Shown here one piece after another: positions 1 to 12,700 of a stretch of DNA of 64,000 nt. Each line of letters begins with the position of its first letter. Positions within the stretch are counted from its first letter, which is position 1. The notes under the pieces were generated by a model. It worked only from the letters and a program-made list of their open reading frames with translations. It ran no database searches and had not been told where the DNA came from. The DNA lies in NCBI RefSeq assembly GCF_002099425.1, contig NW_018344215.1, positions 682,001-746,000 of the forward strand, in the 5' to 3' direction. Source of the DNA: Phascolarctos cinereus (lineage: Eukaryota; Chordata; Mammalia; Diprotodontia; Phascolarctidae). Both the position numbers and the translations under genes were made by a program.

Positions 1-129
1 GTGGCCACTGATTGGGATTTGGGGGTGGTGGGGTGGGAGGGTGAAGTTAACCAGGATGTAGTAAGCACTTTGTATTTATTTACTATGATGCCAGTGTTAC
101 CGACCTAGGTGTGACTAGGACGATAACGA

Positions 130-760
130 TATCATCAGTAGAAGTCAGGGCTTTGGGAAAAGGGGCAGGTCCATTTTGGGTATGTTGAGTATGAGGTATC
201 AATGGAACATCCAGCTGAGGAGGGACAGCAGGTAGTTGGCAGTGATGCATTGCAGTTCAGGAGACAGATTGGGGTCGTCTGGCATCTGTCTATCCATCTG
301 TCCTTAAGACTCATCTTCTTTGTAGAGAAAATTGAATTGGGTATGGCAGGTAGGCTATAGAGGACAAAGAGAGAGAAGAGGTTGGAGGAGTCGCAGCATA
401 TGGGGGGAGGGATGTGGCAGATGTTTCAGTGGAGGAGAGCAAGGAAACAGGAGGCAAACCAGAAGGGAGCAGGGTCCCAGGAGATAAGGAGAAAAGTGGA
501 TCTGGACAAGGGGGCAGTCAGTAGCGTCAAAAGCCGTAGAGACGTAATGGAGAATGGCATTGGAGTTAGCAGCCGAGATCCCTGTTCCCTGGAGAGGGCT
601 GCTCAGGTGGTCGTGTGGGAGTGGAGGAAAGGGGAGACCCAGGGGTGGAGGGATCCCTAAGAAGAGTTTGGCCCTGACTGGGAGAAGAGAGATGCACCTG
701 GAGACACAGATTGGGAAAAAAAATGGCTTCCAGGGCCATTTTGAATAGTGTCATGAGGCA
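130..760 (+). repeat. Copy of an unnamed long interspersed repeat (3' half)
   Basis: Wording such as 'gagtatgaggtatcaatggaac', 'aggtagttggcagtgatgca' and 'ggagataaggagaaaagtgg' matches by eye the downstream half of a long purine-rich repeat whose upstream half recurs elsewhere in the window (6.4, 11.2, 15.8 and 48.3 kb). I cannot name the family with certainty. Confidence 0.45.
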
Positions 761-2014
761 GGCATGCCCTCACACGAGTTGGGGATTGGCAGGCTTTGGT
801 GGGCGTGTTGTGCCTGAGACTGAGCTCTCCGTGCTCCAGTCCAGCCTCTCCAGAGCTGCTTGACCAACCTTCCTAAAGTGAAAAACCCTGGAGTCCTCTC
901 TGGACTTTGCTGCCTCAGTGACGTTGGCCTCGACCCCTCTGAACACCAGTTTCCTTGGTTATAAAATCAGGGACTTGGACTGTCTGGCCTCTAAGGCAGG
1001 GCTTCTGAGCCTGGGGTTCATCAGCCCGTGGTGTCCTTGGACATTTTAAGGCTTCCGTAAGCTTGGATGGGGTAACCTTGCCCGTCTTCATTTTTGCTTG
1101 CCTCTAGCTGAATCCTAGCGTTTCCTTCGGTTCTAAAGGGATCCTCGGCCTCCGCCATGCATGGCACGCACATACGAGGGCTCTGTGGGCAGAGGCAGTC
1201 GAGCATCAGTTTCTGAGCCTGGGAATGTGTCCCCAGCCGCCCTTTGTAGGCAGGAGGCCGAGGTCTGCCGGCTTCTCTCAACTCTTGTACGGCCATTGAT
1301 TCTGTCTGTGAGCGCCACCTGTGCTCCTGGCCATCTCCGCCGGATCTGGGTCCTCTTCATCCTGTTCTCTTCAGGTGGGATCGCTCCAGGAAGCCTTCCC
1401 ACAGCAGGGCCCTTTCTGCTCCTCCTGGTCTGTTTCATGACTGGGCACTTCCCCACGGCCCCACGTCCATGGGAGACTTCTCCATCCTCTGATTCTTAGT
1501 GTGTTCCCTCCTCCACCGCCCCATCACGTATATCCGGCTAAGTTGTTGAGCGGATGAATTCCTGATCATGGGGTCTTTCCCTTGGCAAAGACAGAATTCA
1601 GAGCATCGGATCATCCCTGGTGGCTTCCCCTCTGGGAACGATGGGCATGTTGTTTGTCAGCTGAGCTCATCTCAGGGGGGAGTCCTTCACCCATTGCTGG
1701 CATTTCCCTCTTGACCCAGGTGACAGTCTCCTTGTGACTCGGTAGACCATTTGTGAGAATCACGCTGGCCCAAGGCTGCGTCGTTCTTTAGCCTCTGAAC
1801 TAGCTTAGCGGCCCCTCGGACAGCAGACGGACCCAGGTGTGTCTGTACTCAGCCGTTCCGGTTTGACATGGGCCCTGCTAGATAGAATGATTTTATAAAA
1901 TTTTAAACCAACCTTGGTGTCGTGATTCAAATAAATGATCTCGTCTGGCCTCTGACCACAGCGTGCTGGGAAGTCTGCCCGCCTGCCAGCTCTCCCTGCT
2001 CCACCTATGCTCAG

Positions 2015-2480
2015 CTCAGCTGACCTCCCGAAGCGCGGTCTGACCACATCACACTCCTTCCTTCTCAGACTCTAGCGGCTACTTTTGTCTCCAGCCCATT
2101 TGGAGCTGGTGCCTTCCCGCCTCTCTGACCCTGCATGTCACTGGTTCTGTTCATTGATGGTCCAACATCAATGGCCTTTTCGCAGTTTTTTGCCAGGAAA
2201 CCCCTCCTGATCCGGTCTTTCCCTGGGTGTCCCTTCCCTTCTGTGCCTCCTGGCCCCCCGGCTTCCTTCAAGGCTCCCTCCTGCAGGAGACCTTTCTCGT
2301 GTCCCTCCCCACTGGTGCCTTCCTGCTGAGATTATCTCCCCTGTGCACTGTCTAGATCTCGTATGCGTGGTTGCTGTGCACCATTGGGTGATGAGCTCCT
2401 GGAGGCAGGGGCCGTGTTGGCCTCTCTTGGTCGTCCCAGAACTTAGTGAGCATTTAATAAGTGAATGGCCAGTGACCAAC
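2015..2480 (+). repeat. L2 LINE, 3' end
   Basis: It shows the typical order of an L2 tail: a 'tctgaccacatcacactcc' block, 'cttccttcaaggctccctcctgcagg', then 'gatgagctcctggaggcagggg' and a 'gagcatttaataagtgaatg' end. Confidence 0.7.
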
Positions 2481-2749
2481 TTCATCGTGCTCGTCCGTCG
2501 CATTCACAGGCCTGGATCTGTTTAGGTGCCTCCCATCCTTGGGCGCCAGCTCTGCTCCTAGGTCTGTGCTCCCACAAAAAGTGCTGCCGTGGCTATTTGG
2601 GGGCATTGGAGTCCTCTTCTCGTTGACCTCGTTGAGGGATGTGCCTAGCAGCGGGCAAAGGGGGTGAAGCTTTCTCCATTCTTCGTCCCGCGTGCATTCT
2701 GTGCCTGTCTTTCTACGATCCCTCCAATATCGATTCATCTATCTTTTGT

Positions 2750-3215
2750 CTGAGCATGCTGAACCTGGAGTCAGCAAGACCTGGATTCAAATCTGGCTGC
2801 ATGACCCTGCGCAAGTCACTTAATCTCTGTCTGTTCTCTGTTATATGGGGGTAACAATAGCACCTGCCCCACAGGATTGTCGGGAGGATCAAACGAGACC
2901 CTGTTTGTAAAGTGCTTTGTTCACTGGTTTTTCGGCTGTGTCCGACTCTTCGTGACTTCATTGGGAGTCTTCTTGGCAAACATGTTGGTGTGGTTTGTCA
3001 TTTCCTTCTCCAGCTCAGTGCTGATGGAGGAGGAGGAGTTGAGGCAAACTGGGTTAAGTGACTTGCCCAGGGTCACACAGCTAGTGAGGGTCTGAAGGCA
3101 GATTTGAACTCAGATCTTCTTGACTCTGGGTCCAGCACTCTGGCCACTGCCACTGGCTGCCCTGTAAAGTGCTTAGCAGGCGATGAAAACAGCGTGTAGG
3201 TGTTAGCTGTTAATC
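2750..3215 (+). repeat. MIR split by a later SINE insertion
   Basis: The MIR body ('ctggagtcagcaagacctgg', 'cgcaagtcacttaatctctg', 'ataatagcacctgcc'-like tail) runs to 2917 and resumes at 3163 with the 'tgtaaagtgcttagca' tail. The interruption is the SINE listed separately. Confidence 0.8.
2918..3162 (+). mobile_element. Marsupial MIR-core SINE with perfect 12-bp target duplication
   Basis: A 245-bp element with a 'gctgtgtccgactcttcgtg' head, 'tttgtcatttccttctccag', the shared core 'gttaagtgacttgcccaggg' and a 'ctggctgccc' end. TGTAAAGTGCTT stands at 2906-2917 and again at 3163-3174. It is a known type of abundant marsupial SINE (MAR-type); the exact subfamily is not assigned. Confidence 0.85.
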
Positions 3216-3566
3216 AGGTGGGTGTGAGGTGGGCCTCAGGGGGGTTTTGATTGGCATTGCTCTTGATGTTGGTGGGTTGGTTTTTATGTGGTCAGTGGTT
3301 CCCAATTCTGTTGAGAATCGCTTGTTTCTGTCCTTTGCTTCTGTATTGGGGCGTAGCTTCTGCTTCCAAGGAGTTCTTTAAATTGGTAAACTTTCTAGGT
3401 GAAAATCTATTACTTTAACACATTTGGTCATTTTACAAACAAATTTAAGGAACAGTGACTCTGTGGCGGAAAGTAAAAATTCCACTTTGCTTCTCCGCAG
3501 GCCAAAATCAAATTTACCTGTTGGCCTTGTTGTCATTACATTGAGGTTTTTTCCATTTGTTTCCAG

Positions 3567-3741
3567 GTTAATAATCAAGATGGTACATACTGAAGCCTTC
3601 TCTCGTCCCTTGAGTCGGAACGAAGTTGTTGGTTTGATTTTCCGTCTGACGATATTTGGTGCTGTGACGTATTTTACCATAAAGTGGATGGTAGATGCAA
3701 TTGATCCGACCAGGAAGCAGAAAGTCGAAGCTCAGAAACAG
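3567..3741 (+). CDS. ATAD1: ATAD1 exon with start codon (coding 3580-3741, residues 1-54)
   Basis: The acceptor TTTCCAG ends at 3566, 13 nt of 5' UTR follow, and ATG is at 3580-3582. The donor GTAAGG begins at 3742. The exon encodes the short intermembrane-space N terminus, the single transmembrane helix (hydrophobic run from VVGLIF to IKWMV) and the start of the linker, ending KVEAQKQ. The 5' UTR therefore continues on an upstream exon that I cannot place in the window. Confidence 0.96.
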
Positions 3742-6700
3742 GTAAGGCTTGTGGATATTGGATGGGCCTTCTTCTCATTGTGTTTAAAACAAGCTGTGCA
3801 CCCCTTTGGGCCAGGCGTGACTTGAAGCCAATGGGCCCCATTGGGTAGTCTCATTTATTTCTTTTTAGACATTTTTATTGTTGTCTTTTGTTTTTATGTC
3901 TCTTCATTTCCAGAGATGTCCCTACCCACCCCCATTCCTCTGCCTGGGGAAAGACGAGTCTGGGCATCACATTTAACCAGCATGTAAATGTAAACCTGGT
4001 AGACATCAGCAGGCCTCCACCTCCGCACGCCTGAGGTCCAGGACCCTTCCTCCTTCCTCCTTCAGGGTCAGCCCTAGTTGTTTCACTGCATTCAGTTGTG
4101 TTTTCTCCTCCCATTGCTCTCCTAGTTTTCCTTACCTCACTCAGCACCAGCTTATATAAGTCTTGCCATGCTTCTCCGAATTCTGCAGAGGATTCATTTC
4201 TTACCTTGCAGCAGTATTCTGTTACATGCAGGGACCACAATGTACTCATTCCCCAGTTGATGGACACCTACTTTGTTTCCCATTCAATGCCCTCACAAGA
4301 AGTTGTGACTGTGTTGGTGTATGTGGGACCTTTCTTTGTGTCTTTGACAACATTTGTGACAGTGGGACCTTTGGATTAGAGAGTATGGACATTTATTCAG
4401 TTTCTAAAAAGCATAATTCCAGATTGATTTCAGGAATGGTTATTGGCCATTTCTCCCTCAGGTGTTCACAGTTCCTCCCATAGTACCTTACCGTGCCTGC
4501 TTTTCTGTAATCCTTCCAGCACTGCTTTCCTCCTCCCTCTCTCCCTCCCTTCCTTCCTCCCTCTCAGACTTCCTTCCTTCCTCCCTCCCTCCCTTCCTTC
4601 CTTCCTCCCTCCCACCCTTTCCTCCCTTCCTCCCACCTTTCTTTTCTCCCTTCCTTCCTTTGTCATTTGTGCGCGGGCTTTGAGTGTGAGGTGAAACCTT
4701 AGAGTTGTTTGGATTTGCATTTCTCTTCTTAGTGAATTGACGCAATCTTTCACATGATTGTTAGAGCTTGTGATTCCTCCTTTGAAAGTTGTTACTATTT
4801 TTTGACCATTTACCCATTGTTGAAAGGCTCTTGGTCTGAAGAATCTGTGTTAATTCCCAATAAGGAAACAGTGATTATGCAGAATCCTGGGACTCTGGGA
4901 ACCTCTATCTGAGAGATCTTCTAGGAAGCATCCCAGCTGATAGGGTCTCTTGGTGTATTTGAATTGATTTTGTTCATGCAAAATGCTTTTCAAAGTCCTG
5001 AGATGGAAATGATGGTTTTTAATTTTTGTCTCATTGCTTTGTAATTGATGTCTTATATTTTACTTGATCTTTCACTGAAAAGCCAGGGGAAGGAAGAGAA
5101 AGGCAAAAAGATCAGAAGGCTAAACATGGGAGATTCTGATTAGGATGCTCTTCCCAGTCAGCCTGGAGGGAATTATTGACGAGGTTGGACAGCCAGCTTG
5201 TCTTAGTCAATATTACTCCTATTTAAGTTGTTGTTATAGTGGATGTGATTGAGGTTGAAAGTCTGTTTTGAAAAGCTTCTGGAAATAAACCTTTGTAGTT
5301 TGCAGTTCTGTGGCTGATTTTTGGGTATAACCAATAAACCTAATTTTGTGATTTAGTTTTAATGTACTGTAGCAAGGAGGGATTTTTAACCTGGGATCTG
5401 TGGAGAGATTTTTTGCGGGGGGGGGGGAGTCTATGAACTTGGGTTTGAAATTTAGCATTTCCCCAATTATTTAAAAATACTGTTCTGAGAAAGGGTCAGA
5501 AATGTCTTTCAGCTGATGACCAAAGGAGCCTTTTTTTAATTTAAAAAAATATTTATTTTTGTTCTGAATTGCATGTAAAAACAATTTTATCATACTTTTT
5601 TTCAAATTTCCAGTTCAAAATTCTCTCCCTCCTCCCATTGAGAAGGCAAGCAATGTGACATAGATTATACATGTGTAGTCAGGAAAGATACATTTCCATG
5701 TAAATCTTGCTGTGAAAGCAAACACAGACAAAAAACAAAAACGAGAAAAATAAAGTAAAGAAAAAGTATCTTTGATCTGCGTTCAGGCTCCACCAGTTCT
5801 TTCTCTGGAGAGGGACAGCAGCTTTCATTACAGGTCTTTCAGAATCATCTTGGATCACTGTATTGCTGAGAATAGCTAAGTCATTCACACTTAATCGTCA
5901 TACAGTGTTACTGTTACTGTGTACACTGTCTCCTGGTTCTGCTCATTTCACTTTGCATCAGTTCATATAAGCCTTTCCAGGTTTTTCTAAGCTCAGTCCG
6001 CTCATCATTTCTTACAGCACAATAGTATTCCATCACATTCATATACAGCAACTAGTTCAGACATTCCCCAGTTGATGGATGTAAAGGGTCCATTCTTCAT
6101 CAGAAAGATGAAGGCCCCTGGTCTTGAGTCCAGATAGATTTATCCCAAACAGTAGTTTTCCTCTGGCCATTTGAGGGTGTGGACGCTGGCATCTGGGGGT
6201 TTTAGGCCTCTCTGCAGTGAATTGTGGCTTAACTTAAATGCAGCTGTTTTTCTAATCGGATAAAGAAATGAGTCTGTGCTTCCCTGCAGCCTGAAGAATA
6301 GGCAGCCAGAATGCACCTCAAGTGCTGTTTTGAATGTTCATAGACCCTTCATTTAAGTATAAAGCAAATCACCTGAAAGCCCAGGGTGTCAAGTCAGTCA
6401 GTGTTCTTCAGCCACTGCTATGTGCCAGGCATTGTGCCAAGTGCTAGGAATCAGAGAGAGGGAAAAACAGCCCCTGCCCTCCAGGAGCACCTCCTCTCAC
6501 GGGGGAGACAGCATCCACCTAACTGTACAAACAGGCCAGAGACAGGATGAAGGGAGCTAAGCCCAGAGGGGAAGGGGCTCCAGAAAGTCTTCGTGCAGAA
6601 GCTGGAACAGAGACAAGGCGGGAGTGGACAGAGTCGGCCGAGGTGTGGATGAGGAGTGCCTGTGGAGGAGTCCGGGAGAAAGCAAGGAAGGGGCCGGGCC

Positions 6701-9700
6701 AGGCTCAGCAGCTGAGTGCAGGGCTTTATATTCCTTTATTCGTGGAGGGAACCTGAGGCTCTTGTACTTTAGGGAGGTCGGTTTGATGCCGCTCCGATCA
6801 GTTAATTCATAAATAGGCAGCTTTCCTCCTGTGCAGTGACTCTACTGTCTCCCCTTACCAGGAGAGTCTGATGAGTATTTTGAAATAACTTGAGCTTCAG
6901 TTACCTGTTTCTTGAGCCATTTACATTGTCTGGTCATTAGCTTTGTGTTTATTTATTTTATAAGTGTTTCATCTTAGGGCCTGAGTTGCCATAAGGGCTG
7001 TTTGAACAGGGTGACCTGAGTCTGTTAACATTTGAGTCATACGATCATCAGAATATAGGCTTAGCATTTCCTTTATTTTGGCCCAGATGGGTGATTTCAT
7101 GGGTGGAGAGAACTCCTGGGCAGGAGATTCCCTCTGCCAGTGAATGCCGAGCTGCATGTGAGTATGGCCTCAGGCACTGAGAGGTGAAGCCCCTTGGGGC
7201 TAGAACCCAGCTCCTGCCTCTGAGGCATCCCCAGCGTCTGATGTTTCTCAGATGATGTGTGTCTCGGAAATGATGACTCAGAAAATATCTTTAGGCCTGT
7301 GACTTGTTAGGCCTCAGTGCCAAGCCCTGCCTGGGCAGGGATGATATGGCCAGGCCTGGGCTGCGGGGAAGGCACGCGGGCAGCCGAGTGGGCAGTGGAC
7401 CCGGGAGAAGGTTATTTCTGGTGAGAGGCAGGATCGGTCCAGACCTTTGCACAAGGACAGTTTGTCCAACTGTGTATACTTTGGATTTTATCCCCTTTTG
7501 TGCGTTGTTCACGTGTGGTTGGCAAGCCTGCGGAGGGGAGTTCAGTAGAAACATCATCAGCCACGTGTAGCCCCTCCTCAGACCCAGAAAGATGTGGCCT
7601 TGGCACTCTTAGCTCAGTGCTTTTGTCTCTATAATCCTCTCTAAGTGGTTCTCTCCACTAAAGTCTAAGCTTCCTGAGACACACCGTTTCATTTTGGTCA
7701 GCATGGTACTTGGCGCCTAGGAGAATGCGTAATAACTGCTTGGTGAGGGAGGGCTGGGCTGGTCCTTTGGGGTTGCCCAGAGCAGGGACTGAGCCAGGCA
7801 TCCTCCCAACAAAGCTTTGTGCTCATAGATTTGCTCCTCCTTCCCTCAGTTCCACCTGGAGCTCTCTCTTGTTACTGTTTTCATCCTGGGTTACTTGCAT
7901 CTGCTTTCAATTTCTTGGGTCTGGGATGGTGAAAGGCTGAGGAAGGCCAGATTGAAACAGGGACCTTCTGTATTAACCTTTCTTTTGCCCTGGGGGCTCA
8001 CCAGGGGAGGGTGAGGGAGAGGGCCTGGGAAAGCCACCCAGCCCTTTGTGCCTTCTGAGGTGTCTCACCCACAACCCACATTTCTGACTTATTTAGAAGA
8101 AAAGATGGGAGGAAATCATTTAATGTCTATGTCTGTACTCTTTGTTTTCCAGGCTGAAAAACTAATGAAGCAAATTGGTGTGAAAAATGTAAAACTTTCC
8201 GAGTATGAAATGAGCATCGCAGCACACCTGGTGGACCCCCTTAACATGCACGTAAGGGCCTCTCATTTCATTCTAGAGTCTCCATTCAGTTTGGCATAGC
8301 AAGGAATTTCAAAAACAATTTGTAATGGAAATATCTGAGGCATAACAAACCATTAGAAACTTAGGGCGTTATTTTTCCTTTTTATAACAGGAGAGATGAC
8401 TCTCCCTGTTTGAGTTGGAACGCATTCCTGTGTTCTTGTGGTAACTTATTTTAAATAGTAGCATAATAACCATAAGACTCTCGCCTTCACCTGTCTGAAA
8501 GAACAGACGTCTGCGAAGTTTGCGGCCAAACGAGTCTGCATTTGAGTTTGCTTAGATAAGGTCAGGAGAGCTCCTTGTTGAGTTCCCCTTTGATTGGCCT
8601 GGGTCTCTGATCAAGAGAGGTGAGAGTCTGGTCTTCCAACAGAGCCTGTGCCCCGAAACAAAGTGGGAGTCAGGCAGTGGGCGGCAGTCTCCTGGTGCCT
8701 CCTCCTTCATCTCACTGTCTCTGTGTCCATGAGCTTCCCTCTTCCCTCTCCGCATAGAATTTTAGCCACACAATAGGAATGTTAAAATCCCTTGAAGTTG
8801 CACGGAGTTGGATAAATAGCTTAGACAGATTTAGTTGTAAATATGGGGGGGGAATACATTTGTGAATGCTACCATCAAAGTGTCCTTTAGATACTGCCAC
8901 AAACCTCCCCGGCTCTGCATACTGTATAGCTGTGTTTAGCAACACCCTCTCCCCCCAAAAAAACCTCCTGAAACACCCCAAGTTTGTTCCTTTGGACCAA
9001 GTTAAATGTAGGTCCACAAGGCTTTTCTTGTAAGAGGTGGTACTTTCCAAAATGCTTTGCTTTGCTCTTTTTTAGGGTATTTAATTACGTAGAGAGTCTC
9101 TAGTTTAGTGCTTGGAGGTCCTCGGTCCACTGATGCAGGGTGCAGCTTCTGCGCCTTACCGTGAGTTGCTGCAGTCTGCCCCAGGGCCAGCCTCTCCAAG
9201 CCTGGCCCCCGTACAAAGGAGCGGCTGTATCCCAAGGCTTCTGCCTTCACTCAGCTTCTGCCAAAGTCTGTTCTCCATTGATAGATCCTTGGAGACCGGG
9301 GGGTTGTCTGTGAGCCAGGAAGCAGCGCTGGAGTAGGATGTCAGTGGAGGTCTGGGGTCCGCGCCCCATGTTTGCGCTCCTTGTGGCGTGTTCCAGGTGA
9401 CCCCTGGCCCCGCCAGCTCTGGAAGCTGCTGTCACGTTGGACTTTGTGCTCCCAGCCTCAGATTGCACCTGCCTTCCAAGAACGAGCCTCGCCACCAGCG
9501 AAAGAAAGCAGATGCAGTCTGGGTTGTCCCTGTTAGCTACTGCAGGGACTGAAGCAGTCAGTGGTGGAAATGGGGCAGAGCCTGCTAGCGACCACGTGGC
9601 TTTTTGCCCGTCTCTAGACCTGGATGACACTGTCAGTACCCAGATGGGAGAGCCTTGTCCAGTGATGGACAAGAGGGTCTCATCCTGGAGGGCCTGAACC

Positions 9701-12700
9701 AGTCACAGAGCCCCCTGGATCTCCCCACCCTAAACTCACTCTAAACAACATTAGGAAACAGGGACATACTGGGTCAGCAGAAAGGTAGCTCTCCAGCTTT
9801 CCTTGGAGAGGCGAATAAAGGAGGAGATGAAGGTGGTGAGGCAGTAGGAAGCTTGTTGTGGGACCTTCCCCCCTCTCGTACGCAGTGTCTGTGATGTGCA
9901 TTTGCAGAAAAGCCACCGAACCAAGGATGGTAACCTAGGAGCCAGCCACTGTTTACAGAAGACGAGGCCCTAGACTTGGTCGCTTCAGTGCCGAGTGGGC
10001 GTGGGGGAGGGGCAGACGGCACCATTCGGGAGGATGCTTCGGACGTCCTTCATGCTTCCTTCAAGAAGGGAGTTGGGAGGCGGGAGGGATGGTGAGCCCA
10101 GAAAAGCAGAACAAAGCCATGGACTCTGTTTTCACTGATTAGAGATGATCCATTACTGGTGGGGTGTCATCCATTCTGACCCAGCTGGCTGTGTAGAGTC
10201 AAACCGCCGACTGGTGAGAGCAGAGATCGAAGTCTCAGAGTCAAACTAAGAGAAGAAGAGCGAGAGGGTGATGGGAGCAAAGTTCAGGCCACGGCTGCAT
10301 CAGCACAGGCTGCCACTTCTTCACTGCTGTCAGTCAGTAATAATGGGCCCAGAGAGCCCAGGAGCTGCCTTAGCCAGCCAATGCTGGCTCTCTTTTCTAG
10401 AGGAAGAAGGCAGCAGAGGAGCACTCTGTGCTGAAAGCACAGAGACGTGGGGCACGACTTGCTTTGCACCGTAGTCGTGTGGCGTGTGGGTCTGTGGAAG
10501 AGTGTACAAAAGGCTGGCCTCAGCTTCTGCTGCCCTGGCCCTTCCCGGCTTTGTGACCAGGTGCAGGCTTCCTAAACTCTCTGAGCCTCAGGCAGCTCTC
10601 CAAGGCTCGGAGAGTAACTGTGAGGTGGGCGATGGTGGGCAGACGATGGACCCCAGACCCTGGCCACGCCCCGTGGTCAGGACTCTCTGGGGGCCTTGGT
10701 GCATCCATGGACGTCCTTCTGGCCACCTTAGATCTCAGGCCCTTCATTTCCATGATGAGGGCATCAAGGCCAGTGTACCCCCACAGGCAGAGCCCCTCTA
10801 GGGCACACCTGACTGATGGTCGTCTGGCCTCTATGCCTTGCTGCTAATTAGGAGGAGGGGCTTCCTTGGGCCCTGCCTGAGTTAGCAGCTTTTTCCCCCC
10901 ACATCACTCCTTCCCTCTGGCATTTTCCCTCCTGTGGCACAGCCCTCGATGCATGTTACATGCACCACCATGTTCCTTTGGAGTGTTCCCTTTTTGAGGC
11001 TAGATTGTCCCCGGTCTCTTCCCTGGGCCTTCCTGCAGCATGAGCTGGAGGCGTTTCCTCCCCAGGTGGCCTTCCAGCTCATCTGCGCCCCTCAGACTCT
11101 GTCGAACACCTGAGCCCAGGGGTTCAGAGGTCACCAGATGAGGGCAGAGTGCAGCGGGACTGTACCGGCCACTTCCACAGCCTCCTCTGTGCTGAGCACA
11201 CAAGAAGAGGCAGGAGACAGTCCCTGCCCTCAGGGAGCTCACAGTCTAAGGGAGGAGACCACAGCTGGTACAAACAAGCTCCTTACGGAATCAATAGGAA
11301 ATAAGTAGCAGAAGAAAGGCATTGACCTTGAGGGTTTTAGAACAGATTTCCTGGAGAAGGCGGGACTTTAGTTGGGACTTCAGGGAAGCCAAGAGGCGGA
11401 TCGAGGAGGGAGACGGCCAGAGAACATGCCCAGAGCTGAGAGAGGGAGGGTCTTGTTCATGGAACAGACAGCAGGCCGGAGGCACTGCATCAGAGAGTAT
11501 CGGGGAGGGGGTGGAAGAACCCTGGAGAGGTGGGAGGCGGACTGGCCCGTGAAGGACTCTGAGCACCAAAGGACAGAAGGAAAAGATACAGGCTGCAGAG
11601 AAGCTTGTTGTCCATGGAACGGGCATTCCAGGAGGCGCCTGGCAGGCACGGATAGCGTTCGTTTGGGACTCCGGACTGGGAGGGGAATAAGGAGTCGGGG
11701 GAAGGGGGAATGGGGCCTGAGTGGTAACTAGGATAGGTAGAGGGATGGTGTTAGTCGTTGACGGGAAGCTGCCACTCCTCTTCCCAGACGGGGCTGGAGG
11801 CTGGGCAGGAGACCCTTACAGCCTGGGATGGAAGAACATGGTCAGATGGAAGGCCCCTGCCTCCACCCCCCATTCCCTTTCCAGGAGGCGTCAAAGCCGG
11901 AGATGGACGGTTGGTGCCCCTTCATCTTCCCTCCTGGGACGGGCATTGCAGCAGCAGTTTCTCACCTCTTTATTTAATCTTGTAATAGAATTGTGAGATG
12001 TAATGAGAGTCTAGTGGTCCAGTGAAGGACCTGTGTTCAAATCCTGCTGCAGATGCCTAGAATCTTGTGACTTTGGGAAGACCACTCCGCCTCTGAACCT
12101 CGAGTTCCTCATCTGTCGAATGAGAGGGCTGGTTTAGCCTTCAAGGGCCCATCTGTCTCTGGAGCATTGCTCTTACACTCTTACTACGAACTTTTTCCCT
12201 AATAAAGTTTCATTTGATTACATTTGACTCAGGGCTCCTGTCTGTCAAGAGAATTTTGATTCCTGACTCTGCATCTGCACGGTTTTGTGTCATGTTCAGA
12301 TTTGATTAAGTGGTCATTAAAATGTTCCGCAGCTGGGTCCAAGCACAGGTCTCTGGAGCATTGCAGTAGAGACCTCCTTCCCACCTGATGAACTGAGGTT
12401 GGCCCTTTACCCAGGTCTGAATCCATCCAGCCCACGTGTTTCTGTCTTTTCCACAAGATTTGCTTGGTGAAAGTCCAGGCAAACTATTTTTAGATCTCCC
12501 CTGATTTGCCCTCATCGGTCAGCGGAACAAGGTGACGTCAGTTGGGATGGCACCGTGCTGAATCGGTGACCCGGCTTCCTCTTCTGAATGCACTTTTGAA
12601 ACAACACATTCTAGCATTTTTCCGTGGTCTCATCCCGCAAATCCCCGGGGCCGTGCTCAGTGATCCCTCCTCCAGCTCTTTCTGCACCCCAGGACGGACT

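Larger units (their letters stand above)
1..3566. other. Upstream/intron 1 of ATAD1, no coding exon seen
   Basis: I see no CpG island, no convincing first exon and no gene. The stretch holds old repeats: a purine-rich copy of an unnamed long repeat (about 130-760), a MIR remnant (about 840-1000), an L2 3' end (about 2015-2480) and the nested MIR/SINE pair at 2750-3215. The ATAD1 promoter therefore probably lies to the left of the window. Confidence 0.6.

Noticed and set aside
1805-2050. CpG-containing stretch as ATAD1 promoter
   Set aside because: Only scattered CpGs, no island, no plausible first exon with a donor, and it runs into an L2 copy.
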